Below are positions 29,014 through 38,099 of a DNA stretch of 64,000 nucleotides, one piece after another. Position numbers and translations under genes: made by a program. Positions within the stretch are counted from its first letter, which is position 1. Every line of letters begins with the position of its first letter. The notes beneath the pieces are model-generated. The model searched no databases and had not been told where the DNA came from. It saw nothing but the letters and a program-made list of their open reading frames with translations. This DNA is from Candidatus Thiodubiliella endoseptemdiera (lineage in GTDB: Bacteria; Pseudomonadota; Gammaproteobacteria; PS1; Pseudothioglobaceae): positions 248,001-312,000 of the forward strand of contig JACCHT010000002.1 in assembly GCA_013416635.1 (NCBI GenBank), read 5' to 3'.

Positions 29014-29397
29014 ATGAATACTAAAAAAACAAAAAAACAAGCGGGCTTTACTCTAATTGAAATTATGATTGTGGTGGTTATCATTGGCATTTTATCCTCA
29101 ATTATCTTGCCAAAAATTATCGACAAGCCGAATGAAGCGCGTGTACAAAAAGCCAGAAGCGATATTCAAACCATCAGTTCGGTGTTAGATTTATACAAAT
29201 TAGACAAATTTAATTATCCAACAACGGATGAAGGTATTAGTGTTTTGGTGGGGCAATATCTAAAAAAACTACCTAAAGACCCTTGGGGTAACGATTATTA
29301 CTATTTAAGCCCTGGAGAGCATTCAGATTTTGATTTGTATAGTTCCGGAGTGGATAAAAAATTAGGCGGAGGCGATGACATTAACAACTGGCAATAA
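29014..29397 (+). CDS. gspG: Major pseudopilin GspG
   Basis: 127 residues with the prepilin leader and cleavage site QAGFTLIEIMIVVVIIG. The calcium-site and C-terminal signature DPWGNDYYYLSPG and DFDLYSSG are those of GspG. Builds the pseudopilus shaft after processing by GspO. Confidence 0.96.
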   Translation: MNTKKTKKQAGFTLIEIMIVVVIIGILSSIILPKIIDKPNEARVQKARSDIQTISSVLDLYKLDKFNYPTTDEGISVLVGQYLKKLPKDPWGNDYYYLSPGEHSDFDLYSSGVDKKLGGGDDINNWQ

Positions 29398-29827
29398 CAA
29401 GGGCTTTACTCTGATAGAGTTGCTGATTGTTCTATTGATTGTTGGTATTATGGTTTCTGTAGCGGCCATTAGTATTAAAAAAGCCACGCCTTCAGACACG
29501 CAAAAGTTATTTAATCAGATGAAAATCCAATTCCATTTGATGGCTGATTTTTCGCAATTAAAAAATGTGGATTTACGCATTAATATCGACACTATCGGAA
29601 AAGATGGCAATATTTACTATCACACTAAAATCCAACAACTTAATCCTGATAACGGCAAATGGGAGGAAAACAAAACCCTGTTTCCAAAGAGATTAAAATG
29701 GAAAAATAATGCAGTGTCTATGAGTGTAGAAACGGTCTTTTTTATGCCCAATGGTTTTATCACTCCTGCCCTTGTTAAGTTTGAATCTGAGGATGAAGCC
29801 TATCAATTTAATAGTAGCAAATTATGA
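29375..29827 (+). CDS. gspH: Minor pseudopilin GspH
   Basis: 150 residues. Prepilin site NKGFTLIELLIVLLIVGIM near the N-terminus, then a beta-rich domain; order in the operon identifies it as GspH. Overlaps gspG by 23 bases. Confidence 0.88.
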   Translation: MTLTTGNNKGFTLIELLIVLLIVGIMVSVAAISIKKATPSDTQKLFNQMKIQFHLMADFSQLKNVDLRINIDTIGKDGNIYYHTKIQQLNPDNGKWEENKTLFPKRLKWKNNAVSMSVETVFFMPNGFITPALVKFESEDEAYQFNSSKL

Positions 29828-30198
29828 AGCAAAATATTCGAAAAATGGGGTTTACTTTGATTGAAGTACTGGTGGCACTTAGTATTGTCAGCATTGCATT
29901 AATTGCATTGATTAAATTGCAATCACAAAGTGTTAAAAACTTAACTTATTTCAAACAAAAAACTCTGAGTAATTTAGTGGTATCTAATTTGGCAGTGGAA
30001 AAACGCTTGGTCAAGCCTGCGTTAGGTTTTGCCAATGGCACTTATGTATTAGGTAAACAGACTTGGCATTGGAAAACACACACAAAACCAACACTAAACA
30101 CCAAAATTATTCAAGTGTCGATCTCTGTTTTTAAAGACAAAGTGCAACTTGACGCTAAAAACCCTTTGTCAGCATTAGAAATTTATGTGCAAAAATAA
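29824..30198 (+). CDS. gspI: Minor pseudopilin GspI
   Basis: 124 residues. Prepilin site KMGFTLIEVLVALSIVSIA and the GspI-like NLVVSNLAVEKRL helix end and TWHWKTHTKPT segment. Four-base overlap with gspH (ATGA). Part of the GspI-J-K tip complex. Confidence 0.9.
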   Translation: MKQNIRKMGFTLIEVLVALSIVSIALIALIKLQSQSVKNLTYFKQKTLSNLVVSNLAVEKRLVKPALGFANGTYVLGKQTWHWKTHTKPTLNTKIIQVSISVFKDKVQLDAKNPLSALEIYVQK

Positions 30199-30697
30199 CA
30201 TTCGTCAAACTGGGTTTACCCTAATAGAATTGCTTGTTACTATAATGATTTTTGCCATAATTTCAACTTTATCTTACAATGCATTACATACCTCTATTAA
30301 GCAACAAAAGGCACAAGAAATTCATCATCAGCAATTGTTTGAATTGCAAAAAACATTGCACTATCTGCAACGTGATATTACGCAAATATACCATCAGGAG
30401 ATTGTCTTGAGCAAATCTGGATTTGGAATAACAAGTATTCAAAACCAAAAATTACTCAAACTTAATTATTCAGTCCGTGAAAAAAAATTAATTCGCCAAG
30501 ATCAAACTGACGCACAAAATCCTGTTACCTTAACGCTTATTAGTGACATCAGCAAGGGTAGCATTCGAGTGCTAGATAGCAATAATAAATGGCATGTGAA
30601 TTGGCACAAAGGTGTCGCCTCTCCAAGAGTAGTTGAGATTAAATTTGAGCACCCTGGCTGGGGAGAAGTTAAAAAACTGGTATTTATTGATGAATAA
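30185..30697 (+). CDS. gspJ: Minor pseudopilin GspJ
   Basis: 170 residues. Prepilin site QTGFTLIELLVTIMIFAII followed by SYNALHTSI and LQRDITQIYHQ, as in GspJ (LxRDxxQ). Overlaps gspI by 14 bases and gspK by 8. Confidence 0.9.
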   Translation: MCKNNIRQTGFTLIELLVTIMIFAIISTLSYNALHTSIKQQKAQEIHHQQLFELQKTLHYLQRDITQIYHQEIVLSKSGFGITSIQNQKLLKLNYSVREKKLIRQDQTDAQNPVTLTLISDISKGSIRVLDSNNKWHVNWHKGVASPRVVEIKFEHPGWGEVKKLVFIDE

Positions 30698-31583
30698 TAC
30701 AGCATGTCAACAACAAGGCGTTGTGCTTATTGGTGTGCTTATCGTTGTGGCATTGATCAGTGCAATTACAGCACTCATTTGGCAACAACAGCACAAAAAT
30801 TTTCAAACTGTCAAATATACTCAAACCCAAACTCAAGCCTTGAATTATTTATATTCTATGGAAAGTTGGGCAAAAGTAATTTTATTGAATGATAAAAAAA
30901 CCAATATTGATGCATTAGATGAGGATTGGGCATCAGAAATTCCCCCTATCCCCATACCTGGTGGACAGATTCACGGAAAAATCAATGATTTGCAAGCAAA
31001 ACTGAGTATTAATAATATTGTGAACACCAAAAAACCTAATAATATTGTTTTCAATAACGCTTTTTCTCTGTGTTTGAATCGTCTCAATGAACAATTAGAA
31101 CAAGTCCAAATGTCGGATTTGATTTTTGCCTACATTACTGAATTATTGTCCGACACTCCGACACTTGCATTTAAATTTAAGCATATCAGCGAACTTAAAA
31201 ACATAGTGGGTATGCAAAGGCAAGAATATTATAATATCAGTCCTTATCTAAACGCTTTACCAAAAGATACGCCTATTAATATCAATACTGCCGGAAAAGA
31301 AATTTTATCTTGTCTACACCCCGGTTTGTCTGAATACTCTGTTGAAGCATTGATTGCCGAAAGACCTTTTTCCAGCCCTGAAGAAGTCTTGAAATGGTTG
31401 CCCAATATATTACCTAATAACATGGTTAACGAAAATACTTTCCCTAAATCTTTAAGAGCAACCAATAGTAAATATTTTTTATTGGAATCCAGCGTTAAAA
31501 TAAACGAAGATACTCTAAATGCTAAAACAATTTTCCATCGAAATGGTGCTAAAATAGATATTGTTAATCGCAGTTATTATTAG
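30690..31583 (+). CDS. gspK: Minor pseudopilin GspK
   Basis: 297 residues from the ATG at 30690 (the frame is open 19 codons further upstream, inside gspJ). Leader QQQGVVLIGVLIVVALISAI, then the helix-hairpin-helix-containing domain (ININTAGKEILSCL, with a four-residue gap to SVEALIAERPF). Large tip pseudopilin. Its stop TAG uses TA of the gene and the first G of a MITE; the ancestral stop was TAA. Confidence 0.88.
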   Translation: MNNTACQQQGVVLIGVLIVVALISAITALIWQQQHKNFQTVKYTQTQTQALNYLYSMESWAKVILLNDKKTNIDALDEDWASEIPPIPIPGGQIHGKINDLQAKLSINNIVNTKKPNNIVFNNAFSLCLNRLNEQLEQVQMSDLIFAYITELLSDTPTLAFKFKHISELKNIVGMQRQEYYNISPYLNALPKDTPININTAGKEILSCLHPGLSEYSVEALIAERPFSSPEEVLKWLPNILPNNMVNENTFPKSLRATNSKYFLLESSVKINEDTLNAKTIFHRNGAKIDIVNRSYY

Positions 31584-31743
31584 AGACCTTTGCATAAATA
31601 TGAATAATCATCAAAACGCCATCTTTCATCAAATTACAAACTTTTTAAAAACACCCTTAGCCCTGCTAGGAGTGGATTTAAAAAATTTCCAATTTAATAA
31701 AATCTGTCATTTTGCTAATCATCCCTATTTATGCAAAGGTCTC
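31583..31743 (+). repeat. 161-bp MITE, copy 7 (orientation A)
   Basis: Full-length copy between gspK and gspL with TATTA on both sides; its first base completes the gspK stop codon. Confidence 0.97.
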
Positions 31744-31750
31744 TATTAAT

Positions 31751-31772
31751 GAGATCTTTGCATAATTATGAA
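31751..31772 (+). repeat. Solo MITE end carrying the gspL start codon
   Basis: Twenty of 22 bases match the outer end of the MITE in orientation A (GAGATCTTTGCATAATTATG...). No matching second end follows. The gspL ATG at 31768 is at the same place as the ATG inside an intact MITE, so the start codon seems to come from an older, mostly deleted copy. The fresh copy inserted 7 bases away. Confidence 0.7.
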
Positions 31773-32640
31773 CATTATTTACTACTCTAAAGCGCAGGTA
31801 TTTTCTAAGCCGATTTCCAAGGCTTGTGTGCAGACCGTTATTGCAATTGACAGTCAATTGGTATCCACTCATCAAGTGACTTTGCCAAAGATGAGCGCTA
31901 CTAAAGCTCGCAAAGCCATTCCTTTTGCTTTAGAATCTGAATTACTTGATGATATTGATACATTGGTATTTTTTCCCAAAAAATCCCTCCAGCCTAATCA
32001 ATGGGATGTTTTAGTTGTTGCGCAAGAGGTGCTTAATACTTTAACAGAAAAATTACAACAAGCGCAATGTCAAGTGATTGCCATTGTGCCTGATTTTATA
32101 TTGCTTCCTGTTGCAGAAAATACCACCTACATTGTGCAAGAAAATTTGACTACTTATCGATGCGGTAATTTTCAAGGCGGTTGCTTAACTCAGAATTTGT
32201 TTCATTCACTATTTGACAACGCCACCGAATTAACACCAACAGGCAGGCGTTATTATCCTGCTAACAACATAAACCTTCTGAGCAACAATACACATAATTT
32301 AATGAAATATGCACGCCCTTGGCGAATTTCTGCTGTAGTGACACTAATTACACTGGCATTGTCAACCACACAAGTAGTGATGAGCAATGAGCGCCTTACC
32401 AAACAACTCAAAGCGCAAAAATCTAATAACGAACAACAATTTCGTTCACTCTTTCCAGATATTAAGCGTATCATTAATATGCGGGTACAAGCGAAACAAA
32501 GGCTGGCAAGTGCCACTAAACAAAAATCGGCTTACACCCAAGATTTTTTAACTCAATTGTCCAAACAAGTGCGTGGCAATACTCAAGCGTCTAAAGTAAT
32601 TTTTAAACAGAAAAAACTCACCATGCACCTTCTAAAATGA
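31768..32640 (+). CDS. gspL: Type II secretion inner-membrane protein GspL
   Basis: 290 residues. N-terminal cytoplasmic actin-like domain, reduced in size (LPKMSATKARKAIPFALESEL is the conserved segment), one membrane helix near residue 190 (ISAVVTLITLALSTTQVV) and a short periplasmic part. Recruits GspE. Shorter than typical GspL (about 390). Overlaps gspM by 4 bases. The start codon lies in a MITE remnant. Confidence 0.82.
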   Translation: MNIIYYSKAQVFSKPISKACVQTVIAIDSQLVSTHQVTLPKMSATKARKAIPFALESELLDDIDTLVFFPKKSLQPNQWDVLVVAQEVLNTLTEKLQQAQCQVIAIVPDFILLPVAENTTYIVQENLTTYRCGNFQGGCLTQNLFHSLFDNATELTPTGRRYYPANNINLLSNNTHNLMKYARPWRISAVVTLITLALSTTQVVMSNERLTKQLKAQKSNNEQQFRSLFPDIKRIINMRVQAKQRLASATKQKSAYTQDFLTQLSKQVRGNTQASKVIFKQKKLTMHLLK

Positions 32641-33086
32641 ACTGGCACACTCTCAATTCACGCGAAAAAAATAGCGCTATCATAGTCGCCATTATATTCA
32701 TCATTGCGCTTTTATATGCTTTGGTTTTCTCCCCTATTTGGCAACATAACGAGCAGTTGCAACTTGAATTGGAGGCAGAAAAAAATCTTGCCACTTATCT
32801 ACAACAAACCCAGCAAAAACTAGTTTCATTGCCAAACTATCCTACATTATCTCAACAACAAGCAGAACAATATATTAATCAAACTTTTAAAGCACAAAGG
32901 GTCCAACTGAACGGTGTGATTATGCAACCTAAAAAAAGTATTGTCAGTATCAATAAGATAACCTTTAAAAAATTACTCAATAGCCTGAAAACACTTAAAA
33001 ATAAATACGGCATCCTTACTGTTAAAGCCAATATAAAACGCATCAAGTCCGGTATCGTAGATGCCCAATTAACGCTTAATTTTTAG
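32637..33086 (+). CDS. gspM: Type II secretion protein GspM
   Basis: 149 residues, called mostly from position and architecture: one N-terminal membrane helix (SAIIVAIIFIIALLYALVF), a helical stretch, and a small ferredoxin-like periplasmic domain. Partner of GspL. Joined by one base to the next gene. Confidence 0.78.
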   Translation: MNWHTLNSREKNSAIIVAIIFIIALLYALVFSPIWQHNEQLQLELEAEKNLATYLQQTQQKLVSLPNYPTLSQQQAEQYINQTFKAQRVQLNGVIMQPKKSIVSINKITFKKLLNSLKTLKNKYGILTVKANIKRIKSGIVDAQLTLNF

Positions 33087-33868
33087 TGCTAATTCTTGCA
33101 GATATTATCATTGCACTTATTTTGGGGCTGTCTATTGGCAGTTTTTTAAATGTCATTATCTATCGACTCCCTATCAATATTAATGGTAATAAAAATATCA
33201 ATTTAATCAGCCCAGCCCGCTCATTTTGTCCTCATTGTAAGCAGACATTAAGCGTGCTAGAACTTATACCAATTTTTAGTTTTTTATGGCAAAAAGGCAA
33301 ATGTAAATACTGTCAAATGGCAATCAGTTGGTATTACCCACTCATTGAAACAATAAGCACCTTGGTCAGTGTACTCATCATCCTATATTTTGGACTAACA
33401 ATACAAGCAGGGCTATATTTGTTGCTGGTATATTTGCTAATTGCTTTATTCATCATTGATATAAAGAACCAACTATTACCTGACTTACTCACTCTCCCGC
33501 TAATGTGGGTTGGTTTTCTCTATCAAATGCAATTTGGTGATTTGTCAGCAGGCGTCATTGGTGCAATGTCTGGTTATTTGTTATTATGGTCGCTATATTG
33601 GGCATTCAAACTATTACGCAACAAAGAGGGTATGGGTTATGGTGATTTCAAACTTACTGCTGCTTTAGGTGCTTGGCTTGGGTGGCAGCAATTGCCTTAT
33701 TTGTTACTTCTTGCCTCCCTATTTGCAATTGGCTATTTTTTATTAGCAACACAGTACAAAACCAATCAAGCTTTTGCCTTTGGTCCATTTTTAATCAGTG
33801 CCTTTGTTATGCTACAATTATTATCAGTTAACATGTTTAGCCCCCTACAATGGGTCATGACAACTTAA
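33086..33868 (+). CDS. gspO: Prepilin peptidase / N-methyltransferase GspO (PilD type)
   Basis: 260 residues from a GTG. GSFLNVIIYRLP at the start, the four-cysteine zinc site (CPHCKQ and CKYCQM), the first catalytic Asp in LFIIDIKNQLLPD and the second in GMGYGDFKL. Cleaves and methylates the pseudopilins of the preceding genes. GspN is missing, as in many systems. Last gene of the operon. Confidence 0.94.
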   Translation: MLILADIIIALILGLSIGSFLNVIIYRLPININGNKNINLISPARSFCPHCKQTLSVLELIPIFSFLWQKGKCKYCQMAISWYYPLIETISTLVSVLIILYFGLTIQAGLYLLLVYLLIALFIIDIKNQLLPDLLTLPLMWVGFLYQMQFGDLSAGVIGAMSGYLLLWSLYWAFKLLRNKEGMGYGDFKLTAALGAWLGWQQLPYLLLLASLFAIGYFLLATQYKTNQAFAFGPFLISAFVMLQLLSVNMFSPLQWVMTT

Positions 33869-33899
33869 GCATGTTTAAAACCATGTTAAAGTACCGTTA

Positions 33900-34278
33900 T
33901 GAAAGCAAAAAAACAAGTATGTAAATCGTTCACGTATTTCAGAGGCTAAATTTAGGCAAATAATTTTATTATTTTCTGAGGATTTGAGTGCAACTCAAAT
34001 CTCTCATTTAACAAAATTAAGCAGACAAACAATTAACAAATATTTGACTGCCATTAGACTGAGAATTTTAGAATTATCACACCTTCAATCTGCCCCCGCT
34101 AGCGGGGCAGATTGAAGTTGATGAATCTTACTTTGACGCACGGCGCGTCTGCGGTAAGCGCAGCCGTGGTGCCTTAGAAAAAACCATTGTATTTGGCTTA
34201 TTAAAACGAGGCGACAAGGTTTATACTGAAATTGTAACAGACTGCTCTGCAGCAACGCTACAGAGCATAATACAGTGA
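33900..34278 (+). pseudogene. IS1595-family transposase, N-terminal half, frameshifted
   Basis: Frame one: SEDLSATQISHLTKLSRQTIN (helix-turn-helix) to RLRILELSHLQSAP; frame two: QIEVDESYFDARRVCGKRSRGALEK and VFGLLKRGDKVYTEIV to IIQ. VDESYF carries the first catalytic Asp of ISXO2/IS1595-like transposases. The frame breaks at a palindrome (34086-34114), and the element stops at 34275 against IS5-like sequence. Confidence 0.75.
34086..34114. repeat. GC-rich perfect inverted repeat in the IS1595 remnant
   Basis: CAATCTGCCCC, seven bases, then GGGGCAGATTG: 11-bp perfect arms in otherwise AT-rich DNA, exactly at the transposase frame break. It may be a small palindromic insertion or a local duplication of the GGGCAGATTG coding segment. 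Confidence 0.7.
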
Positions 34279-34757
34279 TTGAATTTTGTTCTAGATGGGT
34301 GTTGATTTGTTCTAGTAGAGGCTCTAATAATTGCTCTGTATTAAGCAGTTGTCTGAAACGCCAAATGCTTGAATGGTCAGGCACATTCTCAGATAAAGAC
34401 AAATCAATAAAACGTCTGAACATTAGATCTCTGGCGATTTGTTTTTCTAAAGCCTCGTCATTCAGGTTATACCAAGCCTAAAGGATAAGAATTTTGAACA
34501 TCATTAGTGGTAGGTAGCTGGGTGCACCCCTAACAGATGAATACAGGTTTGAGAGTGTTTGTTCTATCTCAGACCAATTGATAATGTTATGTACATCATC
34601 TAATTCTAAGAGAGATTTATGCTCAACAACGAGTGCATCTGCTAGTGAGTTTTGCTTTGTATTCTTCCAAGACATTTATTAGTGGTTTTGTTGGTTGATT
34701 TAGATGGGTGTTATTTTATCGTGTTGGTGGTTTTTGGTTGGTTTATGCAAAGGTCTC
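34275..34757 (-). mobile_element. Truncated IS5-like element
   Basis: The right boundary is the inverted end GAGACCTTTGCATAAAC at 34757. Minus-strand transposase pieces are MSWKNTKQNSLADALVVEHK (start at 34675) to PLMMFKILIL and FRRFIDLSLSENVPDHSSIW (ending near 34275), equivalent to the N-terminal half of the copy at 22307. The other half was lost where the IS1595 remnant joins. Confidence 0.78.
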
Positions 34758-34914
34758 GATATGTATTCCGCAAACAATTAGGCAATCGCATAATTCTTTA
34801 TCTTTTTTACCTTTAGGGTTTGGGTGTGTCCATAACTTTAAGAATGATTTTTTACAAAGTTTATTGACAAATTCTTCTGATGGTGTTAGTCCTTGAGTTA
34901 AATTATTTGTCATT
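34758..34914 (-). pseudogene. N-terminal fragment of a gene cut by an IS5-like element
   Basis: From the ATG at 34914 the minus strand reads 52 codons (MTNNLTQGLTPSEEFVNKLC... LWTHPNPKGKKDKELCDCLI) and runs into the IS end, where it stops as ETFA. The GKELCDxLIVxG pattern is common at the start of large uncharacterised (possibly nuclease-type) proteins, but I cannot name it. It starts 9 bases after the lipoprotein stop. Confidence 0.5.
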
Positions 34915-34922
34915 TTCTGCCG

Positions 34923-35351
34923 TTAATATACTGGAATCCATCCTTTGTAATTTGCAGGATAAACAATAGTGGTAGTGGTATTAGGACTTTTGTCTTTGAT
35001 TTTGTAAAATTGACTCATACACTTTAGATTGTTCTTCATATCCATCTCCTATAGATTTTGTCAAGCTATTAAACCCTGTCCAAAATTCTTTTTTTTTGCT
35101 TGTTTTTCTTGTTGCTTCTCGTATCTCAAATATGATATTTGTTTTTCGCTGAATGGATAAAGTTTTTCAACTTCTTGCTCATCTTTGTAACATATTGCAT
35201 AAGAACCACTTGATTGACAATTGTCATATTTACTCCAATTTGGATAGTAAATATTACCATCTTTAAACATTTGCATTGTTGGTCCAGAAAAACAACCGCT
35301 TAAACCCAATAAAAACAATAATGTTAAACCAGTAAATAATATTTTATTCAC
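34923..35351 (-). CDS. Small lipoprotein, apparently with two one-base deletions
   Basis: Lipoprotein signal LLFLLGLSGC with Cys at residue 20. The uninterrupted frame ends at 35061 (96 residues). If one A is restored to a nine-A run the frame continues KKEFWTGFNSLTKSIGDGYE, and one more A in a later run gives SPNTTTTIVYPANYKGWIPV and a stop at 34923, about 142 residues in all. Function unknown. The downstream text looks like real protein, so the shorter frame is probably a truncation artefact or a recent mutation. Confidence 0.6.
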
Positions 35352-35459
35352 TTTTTTCTCCAGACCTCTATTAAAAAGAATAGAGAAATGGAGGGTCGCA
35401 TCTAACTATGAGTAAGGCATTATTGCCTTGATATGCACTAAAAGACAAACTTGTCAAAA

Positions 35460-38039
35460 TTATGCATCTACCTCTACTTGCTCGTTGCTTTCTTCGTCTT
35501 CAGTTTCAGCAATCTTAGCAAGAGAGACGAGTTTTTCACCTTTAGCGATTTTAATCAGCGTTACGCCTTGGGTGTTTCTACCGATGATTGACACATCGAC
35601 TGCTCTTGCTCTAACAAGTGTGCCTTTGTTAGAAATTAGCATCATTTCATCTTCATCGGTAACTTGAATGGCACCGACGACTTTACCATTTCTGTCGCTA
35701 GTTTTGATAGATATAACGCCAGAACCACCTCGTGCTTGAGAGCGGTATTCATCAAGTGCGGTGCGTTTACCAAAACCTTTTTCGGTGGCGGTTAGGATTG
35801 AGTTTTCACCGTTTGTGATAATAGCTGAGACAATTTCATCGTCTTTAAGCCTCATGCCACGCACGCCGATAGCCGTTCTACCAACGGCACGCACATCGGA
35901 TTCTTTAAAGCGAATAGATTTACCGTTGGCTGAGAATAGCATAATATCCTGTTCACCTGAGGTGATATCAACACCAACGAGTTTATCCTCATCTCTAAGG
36001 TCAATAGCGATAATACCACCTTTTCTTGGGCGGGCAAAATTGGTGAGTGCGGTTTTCTTGCAAGTGCCACTACTGGTAACCATAAACACAAATTTGTCAT
36101 CGCTAAACTCGGCTACTGGCAAGATGGCATTAATTGATTCTTCTTTGTCAAGTGGCAATAAATTAACAATGGGCTTACCTCGTGCGGTGCGTGATGCCAT
36201 TGGTAGCTCATAAACTTTGAGCCAATGCACTTTGCCAGTGGACGAGAAGCACAGCACAGTATCGTGTGAATTTGCCACAAACAACTGATCAACAAAGTCT
36301 TCATCTTTCATCTTGGTGGCGGCTTTACCTTTGCCACCACGGCGTTGTGCTTGATAATCACTGAGCGATTGCGCCTTAATATAGCCACCATGTGACAAAG
36401 TTACCACCCGTTCTTCTTGGGCAATAAGGTCTTCTAGTGTTAAATCAATTTTATTTTCAATAATCTTGGTCATTCTATCATTAGAGAAATTCTCACGCAC
36501 TTCAACTAATTCATCACGAATCACTTGCATCAGTTTTTCAGGAGTTTGGAGAATGTCTAATAGGTATTTGATGGATTCTAACAATTCATTAAATTCATCA
36601 AAAATTTTGTCTTTTTCTAAGCCAGTTAAACGATGCAGTTTTAAATCCAGAATGGCTTGCGCTTGTTTCAATGACAATTGATAATCACCATTTGCCTGCA
36701 GACCAAGTTCGGATGCTAGTTCTTCTGGCTTGAATAACGCCATATCACGGTCACCAATCAGGTCTTTAATAACACTGCCTTCCCAAGTTCTGGCAATTAG
36801 TTGCTCTCTTGCATCAGTTGGGCTTGGGGCGGCTTTTACCAATTCAATAATTTCATTAATGTTGCTTAAAGCCACTGACAAACCTTCTAAAATGTGCGCA
36901 CGATTTCTCGCTTTATTCAACTCAAAAATAGAGCGGCGAGTAACCACATCACGACGATGGGCAATAAAGGCATCTAAAATCCCTTTAAGCGTCATCAATT
37001 TCGGCATACCTTTGTCAATCGCAACCATATTGATGCCGAAAACCGTTTGCATTTCAGTTAATTTATAGAGATTATTGAGCATCACTTCTGGTACTTCGCC
37101 ACGACGCAATTCAATCACCATACGCATACCATCTTTATCAGACTCATCTCTTAAACCGGTAATGCCATCCACTCTTTTATCTTTAACCAATTCAGCAATT
37201 TTGCCAATCAATTTGGCTTTATTGACTTGATATGGCAGTTCAGTTACAACGATACTTTGCTTGTCTTCGCCCTCCACATGAGAAACAGAACGCAAATAAA
37301 TCTTACCTTTGCCTGTTTCGTAGGCTTGGCGAATACCTGATGCACCATTGATAATACCTGCTGTTGGGAAATCTGGGCCTGGCATAATTTCTAATAATTC
37401 ATCAGTCGTAACGCTGTCATTGTCAATCACTTTTAGGCAGGCGTTGATTGCCTCACCTAAATTATGGGGTGGAATGTTGGTTGCCATACCTACCGCAATA
37501 CCCGATGAACCATTTACCAATAAGGTTGGCACGCGCGTTGGAAGTACGCTTGGCTCCGATTCTGAGCCATCGTAGTTGTCAATAAAATCAACGGTTTTTT
37601 TGTCTAAATCACGCAATAATTCGTGCGAAAGTTTTGACATGCGAATTTCTGTATAACGCATTGCTGCTGCACGGTCACCATCAACTGAACCAAAGTTACC
37701 CTGTCCATCAATAAGAATACTACGCATTGAAAATGGTTGTGCCATGCGGACGATAGTGTCATAGACCGCTGTATCGCCATGTGGATGATATTTACCAATC
37801 ACATCACCGACAATACGGGCTGATTTTTTGTAGGCTTTGTTGTAGTCATTGCCCAGCACATTCATTGCGTAAAGAACACGACGATGCACAGGTTTTAGCC
37901 CATCTCGCACATCAGGCAAGGCGCGACCAACGATGACGCTCATTGCGTATTCCAAATAGGAATCTCGCATCTCATCTTCAATGGTAACTACGGGGAAATT
38001 AGGTTCAAAAACTTCAGGAATATCGGTATTTTCAGACAT
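35460..38039 (-). CDS. gyrA: DNA gyrase subunit A
   Basis: 859 residues, full length. [26 protein letters not shown] near the start; catalytic Tyr in [11 protein letters not shown]; the C-terminal beta-pinwheel has the GyrA box QARGGSGV-like motif (QRRGGKGK, the seven-residue GyrA box, at about residue 555), which distinguishes it from ParC. Quinolone-region residues follow the usual [14 protein letters not shown] order (Asp-Thr at the position of Ser83). Confidence 0.97.
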   Translation of the reverse strand: MSENTDIPEVFEPNFPVVTIEDEMRDSYLEYAMSVIVGRALPDVRDGLKPVHRRVLYAMNVLGNDYNKAYKKSARIVGDVIGKYHPHGDTAVYDTIVRMAQPFSMRSILIDGQGNFGSVDGDRAAAMRYTEIRMSKLSHELLRDLDKKTVDFIDNYDGSESEPSVLPTRVPTLLVNGSSGIAVGMATNIPPHNLGEAINACLKVIDNDSVTTDELLEIMPGPDFPTAGIINGASGIRQAYETGKGKIYLRSVSHVEGEDKQSIVVTELPYQVNKAKLIGKIAELVKDKRVDGITGLRDESDKDGMRMVIELRRGEVPEVMLNNLYKLTEMQTVFGINMVAIDKGMPKLMTLKGILDAFIAHRRDVVTRRSIFELNKARNRAHILEGLSVALSNINEIIELVKAAPSPTDAREQLIARTWEGSVIKDLIGDRDMALFKPEELASELGLQANGDYQLSLKQAQAILDLKLHRLTGLEKDKIFDEFNELLESIKYLLDILQTPEKLMQVIRDELVEVRENFSNDRMTKIIENKIDLTLEDLIAQEERVVTLSHGGYIKAQSLSDYQAQRRGGKGKAATKMKDEDFVDQLFVANSHDTVLCFSSTGKVHWLKVYELPMASRTARGKPIVNLLPLDKEESINAILPVAEFSDDKFVFMVTSSGTCKKTALTNFARPRKGGIIAIDLRDEDKLVGVDITSGEQDIMLFSANGKSIRFKESDVRAVGRTAIGVRGMRLKDDEIVSAIITNGENSILTATEKGFGKRTALDEYRSQARGGSGVISIKTSDRNGKVVGAIQVTDEDEMMLISNKGTLVRARAVDVSIIGRNTQGVTLIKIAKGEKLVSLAKIAETEDEESNEQVEVDA

Positions 38040-38099
38040 ACAAAAATGGCTTTAATAAATTGACTTTTATTTTACCCTAAATAAGGGAGAATTAGTAGC

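Noticed and set aside
31561-31749. 62-codon open frame between gspK and gspL
   Set aside because: It is the MITE internal frame with no RBS and no homologue-like character apart from the repeat.
33869-34060. GspN as an extra gene after the prepilin peptidase
   Set aside because: The sequence here encodes the helix-turn-helix part of an IS1595 transposase; no gspN is present.
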